DNA of 64,000 nt from assembly GCF_014649395.1 (NCBI RefSeq), contig NZ_BMSY01000007.1, positions 372,001 through 436,000 on the forward strand. Direction: 5' to 3'. The position numbers and the translations under genes are program-made. Within the stretch, counting starts at the first letter, position 1; each line of letters opens with the position of its first letter. Positions 1 through 11,890 of the stretch are shown one piece after another. The notes under the pieces were generated by a model. It did not search any database and was not told where the DNA came from. It saw only the letters and a program-made list of their open reading frames with translations. Source of the DNA: Streptomyces aureoverticillatus (GTDB lineage: Bacteria; Actinomycetota; Actinomycetes; Streptomycetales; Streptomycetaceae).

Positions 1-206
1 TGGCGAAGATGCCCGAGCACGCCGTCGTGATGCACCCCGGACCGATGGTCCGCGGCATGGAGATCACCGCCGAGGTCGCCGACTCCGACCGCTGCACGGT
101 CGTCGAGCAGGTCGCCAACGGCGTCTCCATCCGCATGGCCGTCCTCTACCTGCTTCTGGGCGGAAACGAGCCCGCCGTCACCCACTCTCGTACCGAGGAG
201 AAGTAA
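1..206 (+). CDS. pyrB: Aspartate carbamoyltransferase catalytic chain, C-terminal end (partial)
   Basis: The reading frame is open from the window edge to a TAA at 204-206 and encodes the last ~68 residues of an ATCase. The [12 protein letters not shown] segment is the conserved C-terminal PyrB signature (HPGP loop near the aspartate site). The enzyme makes N-carbamoyl-L-aspartate, the second step of UMP synthesis. The N-terminus lies outside the window. Only 4 nt separate its stop from pyrC, and its last codons (GAGGAG) provide the pyrC ribosome site, so the two are co-translated. Confidence 0.95.
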   Translation, partial: AKMPEHAVVMHPGPMVRGMEITAEVADSDRCTVVEQVANGVSIRMAVLYLLLGGNEPAVTHSRTEEK

Positions 207-210
207 GACC

Positions 211-1497
211 ATGAGCAAGATCCTTATCCGTGGTGCGAAGGTGCTCGGCGGCGAGGCGCAGGACGTGCTCGTCGACGGCGAGACCATCGCCGAGGTCGGC
301 TCCGGACTCGGCGCCGAGGGCGCCACCGTCGTCGAGGCCGACGGCCGGATCCTGCTGCCGGGCCTGGTGGACCTGCACACCCATCTGCGCGAGCCCGGCC
401 GTGAGGACTCCGAGACCGTCCTCACCGGCACCCGGGCGGCCGCGAGCGGTGGCTTCACCTCCGTGTTCGCGATGGCCAACACCTTCCCCGTCGCCGACAC
501 CGCGGGCGTCGTCGAGCAGGTCTGGCGGCTCGGCAAGGAGTCCGGCTACTGCGACGTGCAGCCGATCGGCGCCGTCACCGTCGGCCTGGAGGGCAAGAAG
601 CTCGCCGAGCTGGGCGCCATGCACGAGTCGGCGGCCGGGGTCACGGTCTTCTCCGACGACGGCAAGTGCGTCGACGACGCCGTGATCATGCGGCGCGCCC
701 TGGAGTACGTGAAGGCGTTCGGCGGCGTCGTCGCGCAGCACGCCCAGGAGCCGCGGCTCACCGAGGGCGCCCAGATGAACGAGGGCGTCGTCTCGGCGGA
801 GCTCGGGCTCGGCGGCTGGCCCGCGGTCGCCGAGGAGTCGATCATCGCCCGGGACGTCCTGCTCGCCGAGCACGTCGGTTCGCGGGTGCACATCTGCCAT
901 CTGTCGACCGCGGGCTCCGTGGAGATCGTGCGCTGGGCCAAGTCGCGCGGCATCGACGTCACCGCCGAGGTCACGCCGCACCACCTGCTCCTCACCGACG
1001 AGCTCGTACGGACGTACAACCCCGTCTACAAGGTCAACCCGCCGCTGCGCACCGAGCGCGACGTCATGGCGCTGCGTGAGGCCCTGGCCGACGGCACCAT
1101 CGACATCGTCGCCACCGACCACGCCCCGCACCCGCACGAGGACAAGGACTGCGAGTGGGGTGCGGCCGCCATGGGCATGGTCGGCCTGGAGACCGCCCTG
1201 TCCGTGGTGCAGCACACGATGGTCGACACCGGCCTGCTCACCTGGGCGGGCGTCGCCGAGCGCATGTCGCACACGCCCGCGCGGATCGGCCGGGCCACGG
1301 GCCACGGCCGCCCCGTCTCGGCGGGCGAGCCGGCGAACCTCACCCTCGTCGATCCGGCATACCGTGGTGCCGTGGACCCCGCGGGATTCGCCTCCCGCAG
1401 CCGCAACACCCCCTACGAGGGCCGTGAGCTGCCGGGACGCGTCACGCACACGTGGCTGCGGGGCCGGGCCACGCTCGTCGACGGGAAGCTCCAGTGA
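211..1497 (+). CDS. pyrC: Dihydroorotase
   Basis: 428-residue class I dihydroorotase, interconverting carbamoyl-aspartate and dihydroorotate in the cytosol. Visible features are the metal-binding DLHTHLREP (H56, H58) that defines the amidohydrolase barrel, VTPHHLLL in the middle, and the DIVATDHAPH segment carrying the catalytic Asp. The ATG at 211 follows GAGGAG at 7-10 nt. It is the second gene of the pyr operon, and its stop overlaps the next start as GTGA at 1494-1497, implying translational coupling. Confidence 0.97.
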   Translation: MSKILIRGAKVLGGEAQDVLVDGETIAEVGSGLGAEGATVVEADGRILLPGLVDLHTHLREPGREDSETVLTGTRAAASGGFTSVFAMANTFPVADTAGVVEQVWRLGKESGYCDVQPIGAVTVGLEGKKLAELGAMHESAAGVTVFSDDGKCVDDAVIMRRALEYVKAFGGVVAQHAQEPRLTEGAQMNEGVVSAELGLGGWPAVAEESIIARDVLLAEHVGSRVHICHLSTAGSVEIVRWAKSRGIDVTAEVTPHHLLLTDELVRTYNPVYKVNPPLRTERDVMALREALADGTIDIVATDHAPHPHEDKDCEWGAAAMGMVGLETALSVVQHTMVDTGLLTWAGVAERMSHTPARIGRATGHGRPVSAGEPANLTLVDPAYRGAVDPAGFASRSRNTPYEGRELPGRVTHTWLRGRATLVDGKLQ

Positions 1498-2114
1498 CCG
1501 CAACGCACCTTCTTGCCAGCCCGCACCTGACCCACCTGGCCGCCGAGGAGAAGTCGGCCGAGGTCACCGACTGGGCCGCTCGGATCGGCTGGGTCGTCGG
1601 CCTGCTGCTCTTCATCGCGCTCGTCTACTGGCTGATGCGCCAGGGCTGGAAGTGGCGCGGCACGCTCCAGGGCGACCTGCCGGAGCTCGCCGGCGCGCCG
1701 TCCGACCCCGGCCCGGCGAAACTTGAGATGACCGGCCGCTACCACGGCTCGACCACCGCCGGGCAGTGGCTCGACCGGATCGTGGCGCACGGCCTGGGCA
1801 CCCGCAGCCGGGTGGAGCTGACGCTCACCGACGCGGGCCTGGACGTCGTACGCCCCGGGGCACGGGACTTCTTCATCCCGAAGGAGGCGTTGCGCGAGGC
1901 CCGCCTGGACAAGGGCATCGCCGGCAAGGTCCTCGCCGAGGGCGGTCTGCTGATCGTCACCTGGGCGCACGGCGACAAACTCCTGGACTCCGGCTTCCGC
2001 TCGGACCACGCCGCCGAGCAGGCTGAGTGGGTCGAGACCCTGAACGACATGATCGACAACGCGCGGTCCCAGAGCGAGACCGCCGGCACGACGGAAACGG
2101 AAGGCGCACGATGA
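1494..2114 (+). CDS. Membrane-anchored PH-like domain protein of the pyr operon
   Basis: 206-residue protein starting at the GTG overlapping the pyrC stop. One hydrophobic segment ([18 protein letters not shown], about residues 32-49) is followed by basic residues and a soluble domain rich in beta-strand-like sequence ([17 protein letters not shown]...FFIPKEAL) that resembles bacterial PH-like domains. No catalytic motif is visible. Genes of this kind sit between pyrC and carA in other Streptomyces, so the position is conserved, but no role in pyrimidine synthesis is established. It overlaps carA by ATGA at 2111-2114. The function is unknown. Confidence 0.85.
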   Translation: MTATHLLASPHLTHLAAEEKSAEVTDWAARIGWVVGLLLFIALVYWLMRQGWKWRGTLQGDLPELAGAPSDPGPAKLEMTGRYHGSTTAGQWLDRIVAHGLGTRSRVELTLTDAGLDVVRPGARDFFIPKEALREARLDKGIAGKVLAEGGLLIVTWAHGDKLLDSGFRSDHAAEQAEWVETLNDMIDNARSQSETAGTTETEGAR

Positions 2115-3245
2115 CGACCTCCACAAGGGGAGCCACCAAGACCCCTGCCGTACTCGTCCTGGAGGACGGCCGCATCTTCCGCGGGCGTGCCTACGGGGCC
2201 GTGGGGGAGACCTTCGGAGAGGCGGTGTTCTCCACCGGCATGACCGGCTACCAGGAGACCCTCACCGACCCCTCGTACCACCGCCAGGTCGTCGTGATGA
2301 CCGCCCCGCACGTCGGCAACACCGGCGTCAACGACGAGGACCCCGAGTCGCAGCGGATCTGGGTCTCCGGCTACGTGGTCCGCGACCCCGCGCGCGTGTC
2401 CTCCAACTGGCGCGCCAAGCGCTCCCTGGACGAGGAGCTGGAGCGGCAGGGCGTCGTCGGCATCAGCGGCATCGACACCCGCGCCCTCACCCGCCACCTG
2501 CGCGAACGCGGCGCCATGCGCGTCGGCATCTTCTCCGGAGACGCCGTTTCCGGCGACGCCGACCTGCTCGCCAAGGTGCAGGCCGCCCCACAGATGAAGG
2601 GCGCGAACCTCTCCGCGGAGGTCGCCACCAAGGAGACGTACGTCGTCCCCGCGATCGGCACCAAGAAGTTCACGGTCGCCGCCGTCGACCTCGGCATCAA
2701 GGGCATGACCCCGCAGCGCATGGCCGAGCGCGGCATCGAGGTGCACGTCCTGCCCGCCACCGCGACCGCCGAGGACGTGTACGCGGTCGACCCGGACGGC
2801 GTGTTCTTCTCCAACGGCCCCGGCGACCCCGCCACCGCCGACGGCCCCGTCGCCGTCATGCAGGAGGTCCTGAAGCGCGGGACGCCGCTGTTCGGCATCT
2901 GCTTCGGCAACCAGATCCTCGGCCGCGCCCTCGGCTTCGGCACGTACAAGCTGAAGTACGGCCACCGCGGCATCAACCAGCCCGTGCAGGACCGCACCAC
3001 GGGCAAGGTCGAGGTCACCGCGCACAACCACGGCTTCGCCGTCGACGCGCCGCTCGACCGGGTCTCCGACACCCCCTACGGCCGCGCCGAGGTCTCCCAC
3101 GTGTGCCTCAACGACCAAGTCGTCGAGGGTCTCCAGCTCCTCGACCGGCCCGCGTTCAGCGTCCAGTACCACCCCGAGGCGGCCGCGGGCCCGCACGACG
3201 CCGCGTACCTCTTCGACCGCTTTGTATCTCTGATGGAGGGCCAGC

Positions 3246-3253
<8 letters not shown>
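2111..3253 (+). CDS. carA: Carbamoyl-phosphate synthase small (glutaminase) subunit
   Basis: 380-residue class I glutamine amidotransferase. The N-terminal CPSase small domain ([14 protein letters not shown]) is followed by a glutaminase domain with the nucleophile C264 in FGICFGNQ and the partners H354 and E356 in QYHPEA. It supplies ammonia to CarB for carbamoyl phosphate, used in both pyrimidine and arginine synthesis. The start is the ATG overlapping the previous stop; an upstream in-frame extension is rejected because it would lie inside the preceding gene and exceed the family length. It overlaps carB by 8 nt. Confidence 0.97.
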
Positions 3254-6554
<3,301 letters not shown>

Positions 6555-6562
6555 CAGCCCAC

Positions 6563-6592
6563 GAGGGGGACACCGGATGCGGTGTCCCCCTC
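6563..6592 (+). terminator. Strong hairpin between carB and pyrD
   Basis: The arms GAGGGGGACACCG (6563-6575) and CGGTGTCCCCCTC (6580-6592) are perfectly complementary, 13 bp around a GATG loop. There is no T-run, so it may be a partial terminator, a processing site or a 3' stabiliser that lowers pyrD-pyrF expression relative to carAB. Its right arm can also pair with repeated GGACACCG sequences just downstream (see findings). Confidence 0.6.
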
Positions 6593-6628
6593 CTCATGCC
6601 TCATGCGGACACCGAACTCACGCCCCAT

Positions 6629-6655
6629 GAGGACACCGAGGACACCGAGGACACC
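6629..6655 (+). repeat. Three tandem 9-bp repeats in the pyrD leader
   Basis: GAGGACACC occurs three times head to tail (6629-6637, 6638-6646, 6647-6655), directly before the pyrD ATG at 6660. The last copy supplies the GAGG ribosome site. A further GGACACCG lies at 6607-6614 and another forms the left arm of the upstream hairpin. Confidence 0.9.
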
Positions 6656-6659
6656 ACCC

Positions 6660-7772
6660 ATGTACAAGCTCTTCTTCCGCCTGGTCTTCCAGCGCATGGA
6701 CCCCGAGCAGGCCCACCACCTGGCGTTCCGCTGGATCCGCCTGGCGGCCCGCGTCCCGGTGCTGCGCACGTTCGTCGCCGCCGCCCTCGCCCCGCGCTTC
6801 AAGGAGCTGCGCACCGAGGCCCTCGGCCTGCGCATGCACGGCCCCTTCGGGCTCGCGGCCGGATTCGACAAGAACGCCGTCGCGATCGACGGCATGGCGA
6901 TGCTCGGCTTCGACCACATCGAGATCGGCACGGTCACGGGTGACCCGCAGCCCGGCAACCCCAAGAAGCGCCTCTTCCGCCTCGTGCCTGACCGCGCGCT
7001 GATCAACCGCATGGGCTTCAACAACGAGGGTTCCGCGGCCGTGGCGGCCCGTCTGGCGGCCCGGGCGCCCGTCTTCAGGGCCGTCGTCGGCGTCAACATC
7101 GGCAAGACGAAGGTCGTGCCGGAGGCCGAGGCCGCCGCCGACTACGTGAAGTCCACCGAACGCCTCGCCCGGCACGCCGACTACCTGGTCGTCAACGTCT
7201 CCTCGCCGAACACGCCCGGCCTGCGCGACCTCCAGGCCACCGAGTCGCTGCGCCCCCTGCTCAGCGCCGTGCGCGAGGCCGCGGACCGCAGCGTCGAGGG
7301 CCGCCGGGTCCCGCTGCTCGTGAAGATCGCGCCCGACCTCGCCGACGAGGACGTCGACGCCGTCGCCGACCTCGCGGTCGAGCTCGGCCTGGACGGCATC
7401 ATCGCCACGAACACCACCATCGCGCGCGAGGGCCTCGGGCTCGTCTCCGACCCGGCGCTGGTCGCGGAGACCGGCGGCCTGTCCGGCGCGCCCCTGAAGG
7501 AGCGCTCCCTGGAGGTCCTGAGGCGCCTCTACGCGCGCGTGGGCGACCGGATCACCCTGGTGGGCGTCGGCGGCATCGAGAACGCCGAGGACGCCTGGCA
7601 GCGCATCCTCGCCGGCGCGACCCTCGTGCAGGGCTACAGCGCGTTCATCTACGAAGGCCCCTTCTGGAGCCGCGCCGTCCACAAGGGCCTCGCCGCCCGC
7701 CTCGCCGCGTCCCCGTACGCCACACTCGCCGAAGCGGTCGGCGCCGACACCCGAAAGGCCTCCGCAGCATGA
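6660..7772 (+). CDS. pyrD: Dihydroorotate dehydrogenase (quinone), class 2
   Basis: 370-residue class 2 enzyme: a membrane-associating helical N-terminus ([23 protein letters not shown]), then an FMN-binding TIM barrel with [19 protein letters not shown]-type and [13 protein letters not shown] segments; the Ser in NVSSPN is the class 2 catalytic base. It oxidises dihydroorotate to orotate using membrane quinone. The ATG at 6660 is preferred over in-frame codons upstream because it has GAGG 9 nt away and matches the family's N-terminus. It overlaps pyrF by ATGA. Confidence 0.96.
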   Translation: MYKLFFRLVFQRMDPEQAHHLAFRWIRLAARVPVLRTFVAAALAPRFKELRTEALGLRMHGPFGLAAGFDKNAVAIDGMAMLGFDHIEIGTVTGDPQPGNPKKRLFRLVPDRALINRMGFNNEGSAAVAARLAARAPVFRAVVGVNIGKTKVVPEAEAAADYVKSTERLARHADYLVVNVSSPNTPGLRDLQATESLRPLLSAVREAADRSVEGRRVPLLVKIAPDLADEDVDAVADLAVELGLDGIIATNTTIAREGLGLVSDPALVAETGGLSGAPLKERSLEVLRRLYARVGDRITLVGVGGIENAEDAWQRILAGATLVQGYSAFIYEGPFWSRAVHKGLAARLAASPYATLAEAVGADTRKASAA

Positions 7773-8614
7773 GCCCCCTGGAACCCTTCGGCGCCCGGCT
7801 GCGCCACGCCATGGACGCCCGCGGCCCGCTGTGCGTCGGCATCGACCCGCACGCGTCCCTGCTCGCGGCCTGGGGTCTCGGCGACGACATCCGGGGCCTG
7901 GAGACCTTCACCCGCACCGTCGTCGACGCCCTGGCCGACCAGGTGGCCGTCTTCAAGCCGCAGTCGGCGTTCTTCGAGCGCTTCGGCTCGCGCGGCATCG
8001 CCGTCCTGGAGCGGGCGGTCGCGGACCTGCGCGCGGCGGGCGGCCTGGTCGTCATGGATGCCAAGCGCGGCGACATCGGCTCCACCATGGCCGCGTACGC
8101 GGAGACCTTCCTGCACAAGGACGCGCCGCTGTTCTCGGACGCGCTGACCGTCTCGCCCTACCTGGGCTACGGCTCCCTGAAGCCTGCCGTGGACCTCGCC
8201 AGGGAGAACGGCGCGGGCCTTTTCGTGCTCGCCCTCACCTCCAACCCGGAGGGCGCCGAGGTGCAGCGCGCGGTGCGCGAGGACGGCCGGAGCATCGGGG
8301 CCACCATGCTGGGGCACCTCGCGGCCGAGAACGCCGGAGCGGCGCCCATGGGGTCCTACGGGGCGGTCGTCGGGGCCACGCTCGGGGACCTGTCGACGTT
8401 CGACCTGGACATCAACGGGCCGCTGCTGGCGCCGGGCATCGGGGCGCAGGGGGCGACGCCGGCCGACCTGCCGCGGGTCTTCGGCGCGGCCGTGCGCAAC
8501 GTCGTGCCGAACGTCAGCCGGGGCGTCCTGAAGGCGGGGCCCGACGCGGGCGCGCTGCGGGACGCGGCGGCGCGGTTCGCGGACGAGGTGCGGGTCGTGG
8601 TCGACGCGGCGTAG
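7769..8614 (+). CDS. pyrF: Orotidine 5'-phosphate decarboxylase, type 2
   Basis: 281-residue OMP decarboxylase, the last step to UMP. The active-site stretch VVMDAKRGDIGSTM gives D97, K99 and D102 of the D-x-K-x-x-D tetrad. The length and FKPQSAFFERFG segment are those of the actinobacterial type 2 enzyme. Its start overlaps the pyrD stop, and it closes the pyr operon. A 22-bp tandem repeat begins inside its last codons and runs past the stop. Confidence 0.96.
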   Translation: MSPLEPFGARLRHAMDARGPLCVGIDPHASLLAAWGLGDDIRGLETFTRTVVDALADQVAVFKPQSAFFERFGSRGIAVLERAVADLRAAGGLVVMDAKRGDIGSTMAAYAETFLHKDAPLFSDALTVSPYLGYGSLKPAVDLARENGAGLFVLALTSNPEGAEVQRAVREDGRSIGATMLGHLAAENAGAAPMGSYGAVVGATLGDLSTFDLDINGPLLAPGIGAQGATPADLPRVFGAAVRNVVPNVSRGVLKAGPDAGALRDAAARFADEVRVVVDAA

Positions 8615-8664
8615 GCCTCCGGTCGACGCGGTGTGGACCTCCGGTCGACGCGGCGTGGGCCTCC
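8599..8664 (+). repeat. Three 22-bp tandem repeats across the pyrF stop codon
   Basis: Units at 8599-8620, 8621-8642 and 8643-8664, each GGTCGACGCGGYGTRGRCCTCC, differ at only 2-4 positions. The first holds the last Val-Asp-Ala-Ala codons and TAG of pyrF; the others are non-coding. The rest of the gene-free stretch 8615-9002 holds two candidate promoters for mihF and nothing else I recognise. Confidence 0.9.
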
Positions 8665-8864
8665 GGACTTCTTTCGCCGAGAGTGCACGTCGGGAGGGCA
8701 GAAAGGCTTTTCCGGAAGCGGATTCGCGTTTTCCGGAGACGCCGAGGCGGTCGTACACGCGCCGAACTGACGCCTTGCTTACGCGACACCCGGCCAAATC
8801 AGGGGCGAAATGACCGATATGTCAGGCTCAGTGGAGGCTGACCAGGACTTTTCGTCTGTTCTCG

Positions 8865-8893
8865 CTGACTCCGGCGGCCATGGCCGCTAGTCT
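8865..8893 (+). promoter_or_regulatory. Candidate upstream promoter of mihF
   Basis: A CTGACT -35-like hexamer (8865-8870) is spaced 17 bp from TAGTCT (8888-8893), which fits the TANNNT -10 used by Streptomyces housekeeping sigma factors. This is inferred from sequence only. Confidence 0.35.
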
Positions 8894-8926
8894 CCGACGA
8901 GAGCCAACGGGCAAGCGCGTTGCACG

Positions 8927-8955
8927 TTGCTCCCCTGGTGTGGGGCGACTAGGTT
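8927..8955 (+). promoter_or_regulatory. Candidate proximal promoter of mihF
   Basis: TTGCTC (8927-8932), a 17-bp spacer and TAGGTT (8950-8955) form a plausible sigma-70-type promoter about 47 nt upstream of the mihF GTG. With the one at 8865 it would give tandem promoters. Confidence 0.4.
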
Positions 8956-9002
8956 CCTCACCGGTCCGTATCCGACAGTTCGATCTTCGAGGTGACGTAG
9001 GC

Positions 9003-9326
9003 GTGGCTCTTCCGCCCCTTACCCCTGAACAGCGCGCAGCCGCGCTCGAAAAGGCCGCCGCGGCTCGCCGGGAGCGGGCCGAGGTCAAGAATCGACTCAA
9101 GCACTCCGGCGCCTCCCTTCACGAGGTCATCAAGCAGGGCCAGGAGAACGACGTCATCGGCAAGATGAAGGTCTCCGCCCTCCTGGAGTCGCTGCCGGGC
9201 GTGGGCAAGGTCCGCGCCAAGCAGATCATGGAGCGCCTCGGCATCTCCGAGAGCCGCCGCGTGCGCGGGCTCGGCTCCAACCAGATCGCGTCGCTCGAGC
9301 GCGAGTTCGGCGGCAACGGGGCCTGA
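9003..9326 (+). CDS. mihF: Actinobacterial integration host factor (sIHF/mIHF)
   Basis: 107-residue basic nucleoid protein beginning at GTG 9003 ([17 protein letters not shown] once initiated). The later half carries the helix-two-turn-helix DNA-binding region [20 protein letters not shown] and the RRVRGLG stretch typical of this family, which is unrelated to proteobacterial HU/IHF. It binds and bends DNA with low specificity and affects nucleoid compaction and development. An upstream in-frame extension to 8880 is unlikely because the known Streptomyces protein has exactly this length and GAGGTG precedes this GTG. Confidence 0.95.
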   Translation: MALPPLTPEQRAAALEKAAAARRERAEVKNRLKHSGASLHEVIKQGQENDVIGKMKVSALLESLPGVGKVRAKQIMERLGISESRRVRGLGSNQIASLEREFGGNGA

Positions 9327-9376
9327 CGTTCTCAGGCCTTCCTGAGCCCCTGGTCTCAGGCGGTCCCGAGAAGCTG

Positions 9377-9382
9377 GATAAT
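9377..9382 (+). promoter_or_regulatory. Candidate -10 element of gmk, leaderless context
   Basis: GATAAT lies only 6 nt before the gmk ATG at 9389, and no ribosome site is visible. Transcription would begin at or next to the start codon, as in leaderless actinobacterial mRNAs. No clear -35 is present. Confidence 0.35.
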
Positions 9383-9388
9383 CGGTGC

Positions 9389-9982
9389 ATGGCTGCAACA
9401 CCCCGGGGGACGACCCCCGTACCCCCGGACGTACGTCCGCGGCTGACCGTGCTCTCCGGCCCCTCCGGGGTCGGCAAGAGCACGGTCGTCGCCCATATGC
9501 GCAAGGAACACCCCGAGGTCTGGCTGTCGGTCTCGGCGACGACCCGCAAGCCGCGCCCCGGCGAGCGCCACGGCGTCCACTACTTCTTCGTCTCCGACGA
9601 GGAGATGGACAAGCTGATCGCCAACGGCGAGCTCCTGGAGTGGGCCGAATTCGCGGGCAATCGCTACGGCACGCCGCGCCGCGCGGTCCTGGAACACCTG
9701 GAATCGGGTGTCCCCGTCCTGCTGGAGATCGATCTGCAGGGCGCCCGCCTGGTGCGCGAGTCGATGCCCGAGGCGCAGCTGGTCTTCCTGGCCCCGCCGA
9801 GCTGGGAGGAGCTGGTGCGCCGGCTCACCGGCCGGGGCACGGAGCCGCCCGAGGTGATCGAGCGCAGACTGGAGGCCGCACGCGTCGAACTGGCCGCTGA
9901 GGCCGAGTTCGACATCACCCTGGTCAACACCTCGGTCGAGGACGTGGCGCGCGAGCTGCTAGCCTTGATGAAAGTTGTTTGA
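9389..9982 (+). CDS. gmk: Guanylate kinase
   Basis: 197-residue P-loop kinase converting GMP to GDP with ATP. Walker A is GPSGVGKST near residue 24, followed by the GMP-binding [19 protein letters not shown] and the YGTP and EIDLQGA segments. A short Pro-rich N-terminal tail precedes the catalytic core. It sits between mihF and rpoZ, an order conserved in actinobacteria. It probably has its own promoter (GATAAT 6 nt upstream) and may be translated leaderless. Confidence 0.96.
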   Translation: MAATPRGTTPVPPDVRPRLTVLSGPSGVGKSTVVAHMRKEHPEVWLSVSATTRKPRPGERHGVHYFFVSDEEMDKLIANGELLEWAEFAGNRYGTPRRAVLEHLESGVPVLLEIDLQGARLVRESMPEAQLVFLAPPSWEELVRRLTGRGTEPPEVIERRLEAARVELAAEAEFDITLVNTSVEDVARELLALMKVV

Positions 9983-10008
9983 TCTCCATCCCCTTCGGAA
10001 GGCAGAGA

Positions 10009-10281
10009 GTGTCCTCTTCCATCACCGCGCCCGAGGGCATCATCAACCCGCCGATTGATGAGCTGCTCGAGGCAACCGACTCGAAGTACAGCCTCGTGAT
10101 CTACGCCGCCAAGCGCGCCCGTCAGATCAACGCGTACTACTCGCAGCTCGGCGAGGGCCTCCTGGAGTACGTCGGCCCGCTGGTCGACACCCACGTCCAC
10201 GAGAAGCCGCTGTCGATCGCGCTCCGCGAGATCAACGCGGGCCTGCTGACGTCCGAGGCCGTCGAGGCCCCGGCGCAGTAA
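10009..10281 (+). CDS. rpoZ: RNA polymerase omega subunit
   Basis: 90-residue omega subunit, which helps assemble beta' into RNA polymerase. The signature [20 protein letters not shown] and [13 protein letters not shown] is present. The GTG at 10009 is chosen because GGAAGG lies 9-14 nt upstream and the length matches Streptomyces omega; a longer in-frame start at 9979 would overlap gmk. It is followed by a strong terminator. Confidence 0.96.
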   Translation: MSSSITAPEGIINPPIDELLEATDSKYSLVIYAAKRARQINAYYSQLGEGLLEYVGPLVDTHVHEKPLSIALREINAGLLTSEAVEAPAQ

Positions 10282-10306
10282 GCAGCAGTTCCAGCAGTAG
10301 TACTTC

Positions 10307-10345
10307 CACCACGGGCCCGGCAGAGCACCTGCCGGGCCCGTGGTG
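10307..10345 (+). terminator. Terminator after rpoZ
   Basis: Perfect 17-bp stem, CACCACGGGCCCGGCAG (10307-10323) with its complement at 10329-10345, around an AGCAC loop. It ends 39 nt before the coaBC start, so coaBC must be read through or have its own promoter. Confidence 0.85.
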
Positions 10346-10384
10346 TGTCATGGAGTCGTACGTATCCGAGTGCGGGGAGGCACG

Positions 10385-11599
10385 GTGCACAAGCCGAAGG
10401 TCGTTCTGGGGGTCAGCGGCGGGATCGCCGCCTACAAGGCGTGCGAGCTGCTGCGCCGGCTCACCGAGTCCGGCCACGACGTGCGCGTCGTGCCCACCGA
10501 GTCCGCGCTGCACTTCGTCGGCGCCGCGACCTGGTCCGCGCTGTCCGGCCACCCCGTCTCCACGGAGGTCTGGGCGGACGTCCACGAGGTGCCGCACGTA
10601 CGCATCGGACAGGGCGCCGACCTCGTGATCGTCGCGCCCGCCACGGCCGACATCCTCGCCAAGGCCGCCCACGGCCTGGCCGACGACCTGCTCACGAACA
10701 CCCTCCTCACCGCCCGCTGTCCGGTCGTCTTCGCCCCGGCCATGCACACCGAGATGTGGGAGCACCCGGCCACCCAGGAGAACGTGGCCACGCTGCGCCG
10801 CCGCGGCGCCCTCGTCGTCGACCCCGCCGTCGGCCGCCTCACCGGCGTCGACACCGGCAAGGGCCGCTTCCCGGAGCCCGCCGAGCTCTTCGAGGTCGTA
10901 CGCCGCGTCCTCGGCCGGGGCGGCGACGCCGTCGACGCCGCACAGGACCTCGCCGGACGCCACGTCGTGGTCAGCGCCGGCGGCACCCGCGAGCCCCTGG
11001 ACCCGGTGCGCTTCCTCGGCAACCGCTCCTCCGGCAAGCAGGGCTACGCGCTCGCCCGCAGCGCGGCGGCCCGCGGCGCCCGCGTGACCCTGGTGGCGGC
11101 CAACGCGGCGCTCCCCGACCCGGCGGGCGTCGACGTCGTCCCCGTCGGCACCGCCGTACAGCTCCGCGAGGCCGTCCTGAAGGCCGCCGCGGACGCCGAC
11201 GCCGTGGTGATGGCCGCCGCCGTGGCCGACTTCCGCCCGGAGACGTACGCCACCGGAAAGATCAAGAAGAAGGACGGCGAGGACCCGGCCCCCATCGCCC
11301 TCGTCCGCAATCCCGACATCCTGGCCGAGATCGCGGGCGACCGCCCCCGCGTCGGCCAGGTCGTCGTCGGCTTCGCCGCCGAGACGGACGACGTGCTGGC
11401 CAACGGCCGCGCCAAGCTCGCCCGCAAGGGCTGCGACCTGCTCGTGGTGAACGAGGTCGGGGAACGCAAGACCTTCGGTTCCGAGCAGAACGAGGCGATC
11501 GTGCTCGGCGCCGACGGCAGCGAGACCCCGGTGCCGTACGGTCCCAAGGAGGACCTCGCGGACACGATCTGGGACCTGGTGGTTCAGCGTCTGGCGTGA
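10385..11599 (+). CDS. coaBC: Bifunctional phosphopantothenoylcysteine decarboxylase / phosphopantothenate-cysteine ligase
   Basis: 404-residue fusion (Dfp) for two steps of coenzyme A synthesis. The N-terminal flavoprotein half begins KVVLGVSGGIAAYKA and has PAMHTEMWEHPATQ, the PxMNxxMW-type substrate clamp. The C-terminal CTP-dependent ligase half begins near residue 200 with VVSAGGTREPLDPVRFLGNRSSG and ends with NEAIVL. GTG 10385 is preceded by GGGGAGG at 5-10 nt. Upstream in-frame starts would lie in the rpoZ terminator. Confidence 0.95.
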   Translation: MHKPKVVLGVSGGIAAYKACELLRRLTESGHDVRVVPTESALHFVGAATWSALSGHPVSTEVWADVHEVPHVRIGQGADLVIVAPATADILAKAAHGLADDLLTNTLLTARCPVVFAPAMHTEMWEHPATQENVATLRRRGALVVDPAVGRLTGVDTGKGRFPEPAELFEVVRRVLGRGGDAVDAAQDLAGRHVVVSAGGTREPLDPVRFLGNRSSGKQGYALARSAAARGARVTLVAANAALPDPAGVDVVPVGTAVQLREAVLKAAADADAVVMAAAVADFRPETYATGKIKKKDGEDPAPIALVRNPDILAEIAGDRPRVGQVVVGFAAETDDVLANGRAKLARKGCDLLVVNEVGERKTFGSEQNEAIVLGADGSETPVPYGPKEDLADTIWDLVVQRLA

Positions 11600-11796
11600 G
11601 TCTGCTGTGACGCCGGGGGCACCCGTGGCGTCCCGTCCGAAAAGTGGGTCGAACATCACTTCCGCCCCGGCGGAGGGATCAAACCCTGCGAATTCGGGCG
11701 GCAGGCCCTCTGGTGCAGACCGATCGTCGTGGCGCACAATGCAGTGCCGCAGGTCACAGGGCTCATGTGACGAGACAAGTGACCACGTGGCGGAGT

Positions 11797-11816
11797 GGGA
11801 CCGATAAACTGGTCCC
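11797..11816 (+). promoter_or_regulatory. Palindrome over a candidate metK -10 element
   Basis: GGGACC and GGTCCC flank GATAAACT, so a TAAACT (-10 type TANNNT, 11805-11810) sits inside a 6-bp-arm inverted repeat, about 80 nt before metK. It could be an operator or a 5' end hairpin. I found no SAM riboswitch signature in 11600-11890. Confidence 0.35.
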
Positions 11817-11890
11817 GGACGACGCCGAGCGCAGCTCTCGGCCCGCCCACCAATGATCAGCCAGCAGCCGCTGCAACCACAGGGAGCGAT

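Noticed and set aside
8880-9002. ATG 8880 as the mihF start
   Set aside because: The extension contains the predicted promoter; the 107-residue form from GTG 9003 matches the known protein.
11600-11890. SAM riboswitch before metK
   Set aside because: No SAM-I, SAM-II or SAM-IV core sequence could be found.
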